Of a stretch of 64,000 nt of DNA, positions 46,123 through 55,858 are shown piece after piece. Source of the stretch: Microbulbifer sp. SAOS-129_SWC (GTDB lineage Bacteria; Pseudomonadota; Gammaproteobacteria; Pseudomonadales; Cellvibrionaceae); contig NZ_CP155567.1 of the NCBI RefSeq assembly GCF_039696035.1, positions 819,501-883,500 on the forward strand, in the 5' to 3' direction. The notes under the pieces are model-generated. The model had not been told where the DNA came from and made no database searches. It saw only the letters and a list, made by a program, of their open reading frames with translations. The translations under genes and the position numbers were made by a program. Each line of letters begins with the position of its first letter. Positions within the stretch are counted from its first letter, which is position 1.

Positions 46123-49100
46123 TCACCCCTCGGACCGCAGTTGCGCCAGCACCGCCTGCAACGGATGGCGCAATTGGGCACCCGCAAAGCGCTGCGCCTG
46201 GCAGCGACAGGAATAGCCACTGGCGAGTAGCGTGCCGGTATCGCCGGACAGCCGCTCGGCCCAGGACTGCTGGAAGATGGTCCGCGACGTCTCCCGGTGC
46301 GCGGTCTCGTGACCATAGGTGCCGGCCATACCGCAGCAACCGAGGCTCTCGGTGTGCAGATCCAGCCCCAGTGCGGCGAAGATTTCGCGCCAGTCGCGCA
46401 GCGACGCGGTGGCGTTGGTCTGCTCGCTGCAGTGGGGCAGCAGCCGGAAGCTGGCGGGCGCGAGGCGCGCGCGCTGGTGCTCTAGGTGCGCGCGCTGCCC
46501 GGCGAGCCACTCCTGCAGCAGCTGCACTTGCGGCGCTGCGTCGCCGAGCAGCTTCTGGTACTCGGCGCGGTAGGTCAGCGTCATGGAGGGATCCACGCCC
46601 ACCAGCGGCACGCCGCTGGCGGCGAGTTCGCGCAACATCTCGCTGTTACCGGCGGCCACGCGCTGGAACTGGCGCAGGAAACCGTGCACGTGCAGCGGCT
46701 TGCCGTTGGCGCGGAACGGCGCCACCAGCGGGTAGAAGTCGAGCTGCCGGAGCAGGCGCAGAATGTCTGCCACCACGTCCGCTTCGAAGTAGCTGGTGAA
46801 GGCATCCTGTACCAGGATCACCGCGCGGCGGCGCTGCTCCGGGCCGAGGGCGTTGAGGCAGGCGGCACTGGCAGTCGGCACGCCCATCTCCTTCATGCTG
46901 GCGGCCAGGCTCTTGCGCGCCAGGCGGGGGCTGTCCGCCAGGCCCAGGCCGCGCTCCAGCAGCCAGCGCACCGGTTTCAGGCCCAGGGGTAAATTGTACA
47001 ACTGCGGTACGCGGGCGAGGTGCGGCATCATGAATTCCAGCCCGCCGATGAAATAGTCCTTCAGCGGCCGCAGATAGCGACTGTAATAGAGCTCGAGAAA
47101 TTTGCTGCGGAATTCCGGCACATCCACCTTCACCGGGCACTGGCCGACGCAGGACTTGCAGCCCAGGCAGCCCTGCATGGCGTCGTTGACCTCGTGGTTG
47201 AAGTCGTACTCGCCGCGGGCCTTGGCCAGGGAATTGACGATGCGTCCGGGCAGGCCGACGAAGAAGGACTGCTCGCGGAACTTGCGCGCCGATGCCACCG
47301 CGTCCACATTGCGCGCCGACAGCAGCCGCAGCCACTCCTTCATCAGGCTGGCGCGGCCCTTGGGCGAGTGGATGCGCTCGCGCGTGGCCTTGTACGACGG
47401 GCACATGGCGTCGTCAGGATTCCAGTTGAAGCAGGCGCCGTTGCCGTTGCAGTGCACCCCTTCGCTGTAGCCATCCCAGACCTGTGCCGGGATCTGCCCG
47501 TCGCGCTCGCCGCGGGTGGGCACGCCGTCGATCTTGAGCAGTTTGGAAATTTTGCTGGGGGTGGCGATCTTGCCCGGATTGAGCTGGTTGCGCGGGTCGA
47601 AGGCGGCCTTGATCTGCTGCAGCTGCGGGTAGAGTTCGCCGAAGAATTCCGGTGCGTATTCGGAGCGCACGCCCTTGCCGTGCTCGCCCCACAGCAATCC
47701 CTTGTACTTCCGGGTCAGCGCGGCGACCTGATCGGTGATCGGGCGTATCTGTGCGGCCTGCTGCGGGTCTTTCATGTCGATGGCCGGGCGCACGTGCAGC
47801 ACGCCGGCATCCACATGGCCGAACATGCCGTATTCGAGGCCGGCCTCGTCCAGTACCGCGCGGAACTCGGCGATATAGTCCGCCAGGTGCTCCGGCGGCA
47901 CGGCGGTGTCCTCGACAAACGGGATCGGGCGCTTCTCGCCCTGCACATTGCCGAGCAGGCCTACGGCGCGCTTGCGCATCCCCCAGATGCGGTTCACCTG
48001 ATCGTGGCCGCGGGCGATGGTGTAGCCGAAGCTCTTGCCCGGCTGGCCGACCAGCGCGTCCAGATGCGCGGTGAATTTGTCCACGGCCGCGTCCAGTTCC
48101 GCCTCCGAATCGGCGGTGTACTCGACCAGGTTGATGCCCTGCACCGGGCGCTCGTCGGTGGGAAAGAACTCGCTGACGCTGTGCCAGATGATGTCTTCCA
48201 TCGCCAGCTGCAGCACCTTGCTGTCGACTGTTTCAATCGAGGTGGGGCCGGCTTCCATCAGGTCCTTGGCGTCGCGCAGCGCGTCCTGGAAGTGGTCGTA
48301 CTTCAGGTTCACCAGCGCCGCGCACTTGGGGATCGGCAGCACGTTCAACCTGGCCTCGGCGATAAACCCGAGGGTGCCCTCGGAGCCGCACAGCACGCTG
48401 TTCAGATTGAAGCCGTTTTCATCCCTGATATGCGCCAGGTCATAGCCGGTCAGGCAGCGGTTCAGCTTGGGGAATTTCTCCTCGATCAGCTGCGCCTTCT
48501 CCCGCGCGATGTCGTCGCAGACCCGGTGCACCTTGCCGGCGCGGTCTTCGCGGGCGCGGACTTCGTCCAGTTTCCCATCGTTGAGCGGGGCGGATGTCCA
48601 CAGTTCCCCGCCCAGCAGTACTGTGGATAACTCCAGCACGTGGTCGCGGGTCTTGCCGTAGACGCAGGAGCCCTGGCCGGAGGCATCGGTATTGATCATG
48701 CCGCCGATGGTGGCGCGGTTGCTGGTGGACAGCTCCGGGGCGAAGAACAGGCCGTGGGGCTTGAGCGCCGCATTCAGCTGGTCCTTGACCACGCCCGCCT
48801 GTACCCGCACCCAGCGCTCCTCCGCGTTGATCTCCAGGATACGGTTCATATGGCGGGAGATATCCACCACCAGACCATCGGTCAGCGACTGGCCGTTGGT
48901 ACCGGTGCCACCGCCGCGCGGTGACAGCACCACCTGGTGGAATTCCTCGCGCTCGGCCAGCTCGGCGAGCAGCTGCAGGTCGTGCACATCGCGCGGGTAT
49001 ACCACCGCCTGCGGCAGTACCTGGTAGATGGAGTTGTCGGTGGCCAGCACCGTACGGCTGGCGTAACTGGGGCTTGAGTCGCCGCGGAAACCGGCTTCCC

Positions 49101-49200
49101 TCAGCGTCCGCAGAAACTGCAGGTAGAGCGCCTGTACTTCGTCGACTTCGCGCAGTGCTGGAATCATGAACTTGTCCGGGCTGGCTGGAGGGTCTGGCAT
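46123..49200 (-). CDS. YdiJ-type D-2-hydroxyglutarate dehydrogenase (FAD/FeS fusion)
   Basis: The product has 1025 residues. The N-terminal half is an FAD-binding-4 / FAD-oxidase-C enzyme ('SPRGGGTGTNGQSL', 'NTDASGQGSCVYGKTRDHVL'). A [4Fe-4S] ferredoxin site 'CLGCKSCVGQCP' follows near residue 685, then cysteine-rich CCG repeats ('ESLGCCGMAGTYGHE'). This is the single-chain GlcD/GlcF-like layout of E. coli YdiJ, which oxidises D-2-hydroxyglutarate and passes electrons to quinone. The ATG at 49200 is used; ATG 49167 (MIPALREV) better matches the YdiJ N-terminus. Confidence 0.9.
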   Translation of the reverse strand: MPDPPASPDKFMIPALREVDEVQALYLQFLRTLREAGFRGDSSPSYASRTVLATDNSIYQVLPQAVVYPRDVHDLQLLAELAEREEFHQVVLSPRGGGTGTNGQSLTDGLVVDISRHMNRILEINAEERWVRVQAGVVKDQLNAALKPHGLFFAPELSTSNRATIGGMINTDASGQGSCVYGKTRDHVLELSTVLLGGELWTSAPLNDGKLDEVRAREDRAGKVHRVCDDIAREKAQLIEEKFPKLNRCLTGYDLAHIRDENGFNLNSVLCGSEGTLGFIAEARLNVLPIPKCAALVNLKYDHFQDALRDAKDLMEAGPTSIETVDSKVLQLAMEDIIWHSVSEFFPTDERPVQGINLVEYTADSEAELDAAVDKFTAHLDALVGQPGKSFGYTIARGHDQVNRIWGMRKRAVGLLGNVQGEKRPIPFVEDTAVPPEHLADYIAEFRAVLDEAGLEYGMFGHVDAGVLHVRPAIDMKDPQQAAQIRPITDQVAALTRKYKGLLWGEHGKGVRSEYAPEFFGELYPQLQQIKAAFDPRNQLNPGKIATPSKISKLLKIDGVPTRGERDGQIPAQVWDGYSEGVHCNGNGACFNWNPDDAMCPSYKATRERIHSPKGRASLMKEWLRLLSARNVDAVASARKFREQSFFVGLPGRIVNSLAKARGEYDFNHEVNDAMQGCLGCKSCVGQCPVKVDVPEFRSKFLELYYSRYLRPLKDYFIGGLEFMMPHLARVPQLYNLPLGLKPVRWLLERGLGLADSPRLARKSLAASMKEMGVPTASAACLNALGPEQRRRAVILVQDAFTSYFEADVVADILRLLRQLDFYPLVAPFRANGKPLHVHGFLRQFQRVAAGNSEMLRELAASGVPLVGVDPSMTLTYRAEYQKLLGDAAPQVQLLQEWLAGQRAHLEHQRARLAPASFRLLPHCSEQTNATASLRDWREIFAALGLDLHTESLGCCGMAGTYGHETAHRETSRTIFQQSWAERLSGDTGTLLASGYSCRCQAQRFAGAQLRHPLQAVLAQLRSEG

Positions 49201-49242
49201 TGTAGCTTTGACACTTGGCAGCGCAAGCGTCGGTCAAACCGC

Positions 49243-49317
49243 CTTGTACACAAAATAATGTTGTACAAGATCGTTCGGGGCGTTATAAATCTTATACAAA
49301 ATCAAAACCTGTACAGG
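49243..49317 (+). promoter_or_regulatory. Promoter with repeated TGTACA sites for the photolyase cluster
   Basis: TTGTACA (49244-49250), TTGTACAA (49261-49268), TTATACAA (49292-49299) and the palindrome CCTGTACAGG (49308-49317) crowd the 80 bases before the start codon at 49322. TTGTAC (49261-49266) and TATAAA (49284-49289) are 17 bases apart and look like -35/-10. TGTACA-type motifs are bound by LitR/CarH-type MerR regulators, and such a gene lies in this operon. Confidence 0.65.
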
Positions 49318-49321
49318 TGCT

Positions 49322-50365
49322 ATGAATATCCAGCTGCTGACACACAAGATTCCGGTAGGCATCAGCCAATGCCTGATGGGCGAGGCGGTGCGCTACAACG
49401 CCGGCCACAAGCACAGCAAGATCTGCACCCGGCTGCTGGGGCGCTGCTTCGACTATGTTGCGCTGTGCCCGGAGGTGGCGATCGGCCTCGGTGTCCCGCG
49501 GGATCCGATCCGGCTGGTGAAGAGCGACTCTTCGCCAGGCGCCGAAGTGCGGGTGATCGGCGTGGTGGACAAGACCCTGGACGTGACCGAACCACTGCGC
49601 GACTACGCTGACAGCGTGGTGCCGGCGCTCGAGCGGGTGCGCGGCTATATCTTTATGCAGAATTCGCCCAGTTGCGGCCTCAAGGGCGTGCGTCGCTACC
49701 TGCCTAATGGTCACGGTATCGACAGCAGCGGTATCGGTGTCTTCGCCGCGCGCCTGCGCGAGCGCTTTCCGCATCTGCCGATGGAGGAGGCGGGCCGACT
49801 CAACAACAGCGAGATTCGCGAGAACTTCCTCACCCGGGTGTTCGCCTACGACGCCTGGTTTCGCTATGTGGAAGGCGAGGAATACGTGGAAGGCGGGGAG
49901 GAGGGCGAGCGGCAACAACACCCGGAGGACGTGCATGCCGGTGCGCCGCGCGCGGCGCGGGTGATCGAGTTTTACACCGCCTATAAGTACCTGTTGCTGG
50001 CCCACCACCAGGGGCTCACCCGCGCGCTGGGGCAGTTTGTGGCCGACAGCCGCGCCTTGCCGCCGCGCGAGTTTGCCGATGGGGTGCGCGGTCGCATCAT
50101 GGAAATCCTCGCGCATATGGCCAGCCGCAAGGACCGCACCAATGCCCTGATGCATTTGCAGGGGCACCTCAAACAATATCTGGACAAGGGCGAAAAGGCG
50201 GAACTGACCCGATTGATCGAGGAGTACCGCCAGGGGCTGAAACCCGTGTCCGCGGTACTGACGCTGCTGCGTCACTACCTGCCGCGCAGTCCGCACCAGT
50301 TTATCCACAATCAGCTGCTGCTGGCGGCGGAGCCCGCCGAGCTGGGGCTGTGCGATTTTCACTGA
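49322..50365 (+). CDS. DUF523-DUF1722 fusion protein (YbgA-type with TudS-like N-terminus)
   Basis: The product has 347 residues. Residues 1-160 are DUF523, related to TudS thiouracil desulfurases; the three conserved cysteines that bind a [4Fe-4S] cluster are probably Cys17 ('SQCLMG'), Cys49 ('LCPEV') and Cys118 ('SPSCGLKG'). Residues about 215-335 are DUF1722 (E. coli YbgA). A Glu/Gly-rich insert ('VEGEEYVEGGEEGERQQH') joins them. It is the first gene of the light-response unit, as ybgA precedes phr in E. coli. The exact reaction here is unproven. Confidence 0.88.
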   Translation: MNIQLLTHKIPVGISQCLMGEAVRYNAGHKHSKICTRLLGRCFDYVALCPEVAIGLGVPRDPIRLVKSDSSPGAEVRVIGVVDKTLDVTEPLRDYADSVVPALERVRGYIFMQNSPSCGLKGVRRYLPNGHGIDSSGIGVFAARLRERFPHLPMEEAGRLNNSEIRENFLTRVFAYDAWFRYVEGEEYVEGGEEGERQQHPEDVHAGAPRAARVIEFYTAYKYLLLAHHQGLTRALGQFVADSRALPPREFADGVRGRIMEILAHMASRKDRTNALMHLQGHLKQYLDKGEKAELTRLIEEYRQGLKPVSAVLTLLRHYLPRSPHQFIHNQLLLAAEPAELGLCDFH

Positions 50366-50399
50366 CTCAAAACAAGAACGACTTGCGGGAGATACTTCA

Positions 50400-51365
50400 A
50401 TGGTGGAATCCGAAGCCGCCGCAGCCGCGACCGAAGGCGAGACAGCCGGCGTCGCCGAACTGCCGATCCGCGATGTGGCGCAGCGCACCGGCGTCAATCC
50501 GGTCACCCTGCGCGCCTGGGAGCGCCGTTACGGTTTGTTGAAACCCTCGCGCTCGGGCAAGGGCCATCGCCTCTATCGCGAGGCGGACGTGCAGCGCATC
50601 GAGGACATCCTTACCTGGCTGGCGCGCGGTGTGGCGATCAGTAAAGTGCGCCCGTTGCTGGAGCAGGACAACGTGGGGCCGGTGGCCGCCGACAGCTGGA
50701 GCCAGCAGGTAGCCGGCACCTGCAATGCAGTGGAGGCGTTCGACGCGCGCACGCTGCAGCGTCAGCTGCGCCAACTGTTGGCCGGCTACCCCCTGGCACT
50801 GCTGCTCGATCGCTGGCTGGTACCGGTGCACCGGGCGCTGAGCCGCCAGCGTCGTTTCGGCGCCAGCGCCAGCAGTGGCTTTTTCTGGGAGCAGATGAGC
50901 GAGCAGCTGACCATCGGCCTGCACGCCAGCCGCAAAAACCTGAAGCAGTCCGGCGACCGCGGGCCGCGGCTGCTGCTGGTGACCTTTGCCGGTACCGAGC
51001 AGCAGGTATTTGCGCAGTTGTTCGCCGCCGCGCTGATGGCTGCCGGTATTGATGTGGTGTCCCTGGGGGCTGGTGTCGAGCTGGCGGAGCTGGCTTACGC
51101 CGAAGAGAAGCTCGGTGCCTGCGGGACCATCTGCTACAGCCACAATGCACTGCCGATGGCGCTGCTCGGCAGTGGTCTCGAACGGGGGCTCGGTAATCTC
51201 GGCGGACCGCTGTGGTTTGCCGGCGGTATCGTCGACCTGCAGCGCCGCGACCTGCAGAAATTCGCCCGCCATCACAACTGCCGCCTACTGCCGGCCGCCG
51301 CCGGTGCGTCGCTGGCGCAGTTGAAAGAGGCGCTGCGCGAGCACTTCCCGGAGGCGCGGCAATGA
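50400..51365 (+). CDS. MerR-family regulator with degenerate B12-binding domain (LitR/CarH type)
   Basis: The product has 321 residues, GGGAGA ribosome site. The N-terminal winged helix ('IRDVAQRTGVNPVTLRAWERRYGLL', 'GHRLYREADV') is MerR. The C-terminal half has a B12-binding-type fold ('LLLVTFAGTEQQVF', 'DVVSLGAGVELAEL'), but the position where CarH has the cobalt-ligating histidine is Gln201/Gln202, and the tryptophan/EH pair of the light-sensing helices is not found. It may therefore not bind cobalamin and could need another sensor. It overlaps the photolyase start by 4 bases. Confidence 0.88.
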   Translation: MVESEAAAAATEGETAGVAELPIRDVAQRTGVNPVTLRAWERRYGLLKPSRSGKGHRLYREADVQRIEDILTWLARGVAISKVRPLLEQDNVGPVAADSWSQQVAGTCNAVEAFDARTLQRQLRQLLAGYPLALLLDRWLVPVHRALSRQRRFGASASSGFFWEQMSEQLTIGLHASRKNLKQSGDRGPRLLLVTFAGTEQQVFAQLFAAALMAAGIDVVSLGAGVELAELAYAEEKLGACGTICYSHNALPMALLGSGLERGLGNLGGPLWFAGGIVDLQRRDLQKFARHHNCRLLPAAAGASLAQLKEALREHFPEARQ

Positions 51366-52834
51366 GCGGAAAAACCGCGTTTCCGCGTGGCTTGGTATGG
51401 CTGCGCAACGATCTGCGCCTGCACGACAACACCGCGCTGTATCGCGCGGCGACCAGTTGCGGCGCCGTTGCCGCGATCTTTATCGCTTGCCCGGACACCT
51501 GGAACAGCCACGGCGACGGCGATCCGGTGGTGAATTTCCGTTTAGCGTGCCTGGGCGAACTGCAGCAGCGTCTGGCCGAGCGCAATATCCCGCTGTATTT
51601 CCTCGAGGTGCCGGATTTCGATCGGGTGCCGGCGGCGCTGGCGCAGGTAGCACACAAGCTGCAGGTTGACGCGGTGTTTGCCAATGCCGAATACCCGCTC
51701 AATGAGCGGCGCCGCGACGAAGCCGTGCGCGCGTCACTGAAAGCGATCGATGTCCCGATCGAATACAGCACTGACCGCACCCTGGTGCCACCGGGTGCGG
51801 TCAGGACCGGCAGTGGTGACGCCTACAAGGTATTCACCCCCTTTAAGCGCGCGTTTATTTCCCACTGTATCGGTCAGTTCGGCGCGGGTTTCTCACCGCT
51901 GCCGGCGCCGAAAAAAATTTCCCCCGACGAGGACTGGCCGCACTGGCTGGCAGTCGACGGCGACAGCAACCTGGTGCAGACGATTCCTGACACGGTGGAT
52001 GGCTATGCCGCACTGCCGCGCGGCGACGGCCAAATACTCGGCTGGGCACCGGGGGAGAAAGCGGCCGCACAGCACCTGCGGGCATTCGCGGAGCATATTG
52101 ACGGTTATCAGGACGAGCGGGATTTCCCGGCGATTGAAGGCACCTCGCGGCTGTCGCCCTACCTGAATTGCGGTGCCATCTCCATCCGCCGGTGCGCGCA
52201 GCTGGCGCTGGAGGCCAACGACGGGCGCTGGTCAGGCGGCAGCGACGGCATCAGTTGCTGGCTCGGGGAACTGATCTGGCGCGAGTTCTACACTCACCTG
52301 ATCGTTGCCTTTCCGCACCTGTGCAAGCACAAGCCGTTCAAGCCGGAGACCGACCGCGTCCCCTGGTCCTACGACAAAAAAGTGTTTCAACGCTGGTGCG
52401 ACGGCCAGACCGGGGTACCGATTGTCGACGCGGCGATGCGCCAGTTGAACGAGACCGGGTGGATGCACAACCGGCTGCGCATGGTGGTGGCGTCTTTTTT
52501 GACTAAGAACCTGCTGATCGACTGGCGCTGGGGTGAACGCTACTTCATGGAGCGCCTGATTGATGCCGACTTCGCCGCCAATAACGGCGGCTGGCAGTGG
52601 GCCGCGTCTACCGGCACGGATGCGGTGCCCTATTTCCGTGTATTCAATCCCTATAGCCAATCGAAAAAGTTTGATGCCGGCGGGGAGTTTATTCGTCGCT
52701 TTGTGCCGGAGCTGCGCAACCTGAGCGCGCGTGAGATTCATTGTCCGGATGCGGTGGCGGACTATCCGTTGCCAATTTGTGATGTGTCGCAAAGTCGCAA
52801 ACACGCGATCGAGGTATTTGCCGATCTGAAGTAA
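51362..52834 (+). CDS. phrB: Deoxyribodipyrimidine (CPD) photolyase
   Basis: This class I photolyase has 490 residues. The N-terminal antenna domain ('LVWLRNDLRLHDNTAL') and the FAD domain ('TSRLSPYLNCGAIS', 'ELIWREFY', 'NETGWMHNRLRMVVASFL', 'NNGGWQWAASTGTDA') are intact. It repairs cyclobutane pyrimidine dimers using blue light. The ATG at 51362 overlaps the MerR stop (ATGA), so the two are translationally coupled. Confidence 0.95.
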   Translation: MSGKTAFPRGLVWLRNDLRLHDNTALYRAATSCGAVAAIFIACPDTWNSHGDGDPVVNFRLACLGELQQRLAERNIPLYFLEVPDFDRVPAALAQVAHKLQVDAVFANAEYPLNERRRDEAVRASLKAIDVPIEYSTDRTLVPPGAVRTGSGDAYKVFTPFKRAFISHCIGQFGAGFSPLPAPKKISPDEDWPHWLAVDGDSNLVQTIPDTVDGYAALPRGDGQILGWAPGEKAAAQHLRAFAEHIDGYQDERDFPAIEGTSRLSPYLNCGAISIRRCAQLALEANDGRWSGGSDGISCWLGELIWREFYTHLIVAFPHLCKHKPFKPETDRVPWSYDKKVFQRWCDGQTGVPIVDAAMRQLNETGWMHNRLRMVVASFLTKNLLIDWRWGERYFMERLIDADFAANNGGWQWAASTGTDAVPYFRVFNPYSQSKKFDAGGEFIRRFVPELRNLSAREIHCPDAVADYPLPICDVSQSRKHAIEVFADLK

Positions 52835-52923
52835 ATCGGGATTGCTGTGGCGTCTGTCTGGTCTATATTTTGGTGCGCGGTTAGTTCAACTGATTGTGGA
52901 GCGTCGATACAGATAAACCTCAC

Positions 52924-53457
52924 ATGAAACAGGTCCTCAACTTCTCGATGTTTTTTTGCGGCTGGTGGATCGCCATAATCGGTGGCAACGCCATGGCGCT
53001 GATCGCGCTGTTCGTGATCCTGATGTCGCACTTCGCGCTGTGGCGCGACCTGCGGGATATCTTCGTAGTGCTGGTGTTTATTTTTGTCGGCTGCGTAGTG
53101 GAGTGGCTGTTTGTGGCCAGCCGCGTGATTGACTACGGTTCCACCCTGCCGCCGGCGTGGGTCATCTGTATGTGGGCGATGTTCGCTACCACGTTGCGCT
53201 GTTCACTGGCGCCACTGATGCGGCGGCCGCTGTGGGCGTTTGTCGCCGGTGCGCTGGTGGCTCCGGTGGTGTATGCCAACAGCGTATATTTCGGTCCCGC
53301 CGACTGGGGCCGCCAGATGCATGAGTCGCTGTTGATTCTCTCGTTGTGCTGGGGAGCGCTGGCGGCGGTGGTGAGCGGGATTTTCATTCCCCTGATCGAC
53401 CGGCTCGACGGCGGCGACAACGAACCGCTGAACCCCCTTTCAGCGCATCTGGACTGA
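52924..53457 (+). CDS. DUF2878 membrane protein
   Basis: The product has 177 residues with five or six hydrophobic helices ('CGWWIAIIGGNAMALIALFVIL', 'FVVLVFIFVGCVVEWLFV'). DUF2878 genes occur in the photolyase/MerR light-response clusters of marine gammaproteobacteria, so it belongs to the unit, 89 bases after photolyase. The start at 52924 lacks a good ribosome site; a TTG at 52894 is an alternative. Function is unknown. Confidence 0.8.
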   Translation: MKQVLNFSMFFCGWWIAIIGGNAMALIALFVILMSHFALWRDLRDIFVVLVFIFVGCVVEWLFVASRVIDYGSTLPPAWVICMWAMFATTLRCSLAPLMRRPLWAFVAGALVAPVVYANSVYFGPADWGRQMHESLLILSLCWGALAAVVSGIFIPLIDRLDGGDNEPLNPLSAHLD

Positions 53458-53534
53458 AGCTTGCCGCACGCCGACCTCGCGGCGAACTGCCGCGTCTATA
53501 ATTGCCGCATCGCGACACACGCAAGGAGCGCGCC

Positions 53535-55709
53535 ATGGGTTTTTCCGCCAAGTCCCTCACAGTGGCGGTGGTTCTCGCCACCGCTGTCATTGCTCACGCC
53601 GATGAAGATTCCGATACCCTGTACAGCGGTCTCGTTGTCTTCGGTGACAGCCTGTCGGACAGCGGTAACGCCGGCATTTTTACCAGTGACGATCCCGCCG
53701 GGGTGATCCCGCGGCAGCCGGCAATCAGTTTCACCGCCCAGGATCTGGGGCTGGGCATGCTGCAGCCGTCCTGTGCCGGACTGGGGCCTGCCTTCGGCGG
53801 CGCCATCCCCTGTGCGCCGGCATCCGGCCCACAGCAACAGCAGTTGCAGCAGATCGTCGGCTCGGTGCTGACCAATGGCAGTAACTGGGCCGTGGGAGGC
53901 AACCGCGCCGCCGACGTGCTGCTGGATGTGGTGGGACCCCAGCGTTTCCGCGAACTCTTTCCGGTGACCACCGTCGCCGACCACAACACACTCAATACGA
54001 TCCTGCCGGATTCCACACGCTGCGGCGCCGATGGCATCTGTGATCCGGCCGCCGGCGAGAGTCCCTACCTGCCGCCCGCCCAAGTGGCTCAGGCAGTCGC
54101 CGCCTTCAATGATCCGGCCGCGCTGCAGGCACTGGTCGACGATCCCAACAACAGCATCACCCTGACCGGCGTGCCCTTTGCCACCGGCCAGGGCTATCTG
54201 CCGCAGAATCGTGTTGACCGCAACCAGCTCTATTACCTCAACGGCGGCGGCAACGACATCATTGCCGGCGTGTTTGCCGGCACCATCACGCCGGACAGCA
54301 TGGACCGCGCGGCGACCTTTCTTGCCGCCGCCGCCGGCGAGCTGCGCGCCGCCGGTGCGCGCTATGTGGTGGTGTCCAACGCGCCGCGGGTCGGCGATAC
54401 CCCGCTGATGAATGACGCCGGTGCGGCCGCCGTCAGCGCCGGCAATATCGGCACCCAGCTGTTCAACGAATCCCTGCGCCGGCGCATCAACATCATGGGC
54501 AATGTGCTGATCCTCGATACCGAGGGTTTCGCCGCGCTGGCCCAGCAGCGTCCGGGGTTGTTCGGCTTCGCCAATATCGACCAGGCCGCGACCTGTTATG
54601 CCGCCGGCGCCTGCGCCAATCCGAATCCGGTCTACAGCCAGGGGGGCAGCGCCGAGAACGCCGACCGCCTGCTGTTCAACGACGGCGTGCACCCGACTCT
54701 CGCCGCCGGCATGGCCATCGGCGACTACTACGCCTCGGTACTGAATGCGCCGGTGGGCTATGGCCTGTTGCCGGATCTGGGCTACGAGAACACCCGCCTG
54801 CACCAGTCGAATATCGATCACCACCTGGTGGCGCAGCGTTTTCGCGATCCGACCACCACCGTTTTCTTCGGCGCCTCCTGGGATCGTACCGATATCGGCT
54901 TTGGCCCGGCGCCCAACGAGCGCGATAACGGCTGGGACGGGTTCTTTGGTTTCAGTTTTGCCGCCGGTGATGATTTCGAGTGGGCGCTGGCGCTGTCCTA
55001 CGCCGGCAATGATTACCAGCCGAGTGGATGGTCGCTGGAGGCGCGCAATTACAACTTCAGTGCGCTGGGGCGCTGGGACAACGAACGCTTCTTCGTCGAC
55101 GGCGGCGCCACCTACGGCTCGGTCGACTATCAGGAAGTGGATCGCCAGGTGCAGCTCGGATACCACTTCAACCGGCGTATGGAGGCGGACACCGACGGTA
55201 ATGTCGGCAGTATATTCCTGCGCGCCGGCTTCGATACCGCGCCGGCGATGCCGTGCCGGCTGGGGCCCTTCGTGGCGGTGGATCTGACCAGCTCGGATGT
55301 GAACAGTTTCCACGAGAAAACCTGGCGCGACCTGACCTATATCGGCGACAACGGCGCCAATCTGGATCCGATCGGCCTGCGTGTGCGCCATCAGAGCCGC
55401 GACTACCGGCGCTACCGCGCCGGCTTCTTCTACAACGGTGCCGAAAATGCCGAATGGCACTGGTTTGGTGAAGTGTGGGTGGAGGCCAATGACGGCGATG
55501 ACTACGATACCGTGGGCATCGGCCTCAAGTCGATCCGCGGCAACAGTGCCTATCTGGCCGGCTACGACAGCCGCGGTGTGGGTTACTTCCAGAACGGCGT
55601 CGGCGGCATGGTGGGTCTCAATGTGACCGAAAAGCTACAGCTGAGCGGCAATATCCACGTCTATCCGGAGAGCACGGTGGGCGGGGTCAACCTGAATTAC
55701 CGCTTCTGA
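53535..55709 (+). CDS. EstA-like GDSL esterase autotransporter
   Basis: The product has 724 residues, AAGGAG ribosome site. A signal peptide ends near residue 23. The SGNH hydrolase domain has block I 'VFGDSLSDSGNAG', block III 'NGGGNDI' and block V 'DGVHPT'. Residues about 450-724 are a C-terminal beta-barrel ending in 'GVNLNYRF', as type Va autotransporters do. Catalytic Ser, Asp and His are all visible. It is expected to display an esterase on the outer surface. Confidence 0.92.
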   Translation: MGFSAKSLTVAVVLATAVIAHADEDSDTLYSGLVVFGDSLSDSGNAGIFTSDDPAGVIPRQPAISFTAQDLGLGMLQPSCAGLGPAFGGAIPCAPASGPQQQQLQQIVGSVLTNGSNWAVGGNRAADVLLDVVGPQRFRELFPVTTVADHNTLNTILPDSTRCGADGICDPAAGESPYLPPAQVAQAVAAFNDPAALQALVDDPNNSITLTGVPFATGQGYLPQNRVDRNQLYYLNGGGNDIIAGVFAGTITPDSMDRAATFLAAAAGELRAAGARYVVVSNAPRVGDTPLMNDAGAAAVSAGNIGTQLFNESLRRRINIMGNVLILDTEGFAALAQQRPGLFGFANIDQAATCYAAGACANPNPVYSQGGSAENADRLLFNDGVHPTLAAGMAIGDYYASVLNAPVGYGLLPDLGYENTRLHQSNIDHHLVAQRFRDPTTTVFFGASWDRTDIGFGPAPNERDNGWDGFFGFSFAAGDDFEWALALSYAGNDYQPSGWSLEARNYNFSALGRWDNERFFVDGGATYGSVDYQEVDRQVQLGYHFNRRMEADTDGNVGSIFLRAGFDTAPAMPCRLGPFVAVDLTSSDVNSFHEKTWRDLTYIGDNGANLDPIGLRVRHQSRDYRRYRAGFFYNGAENAEWHWFGEVWVEANDGDDYDTVGIGLKSIRGNSAYLAGYDSRGVGYFQNGVGGMVGLNVTEKLQLSGNIHVYPESTVGGVNLNYRF

Positions 55710-55727
55710 CCCAGTGTGCGGCTGACC

Positions 55728-55747
55728 TGCGGCGCTTGCCGCATTTT
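55728..55747 (+). terminator. Probable terminator of the autotransporter gene
   Basis: TGCGGC (55728-55733) pairs with GCCGCA (55738-55743) around a four-base loop, followed by TTTT. Confidence 0.55.
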
Positions 55748-55858
55748 CTGCGGTGGGCGCCGGCAAATTGGCGCGGGAATGCGAAATCGGTGCCGCGATT
55801 GCGGCATCGATTACCCCCCCGGTTGTTACTTTAGAGAGATACCAGCAACAACCGAGCA

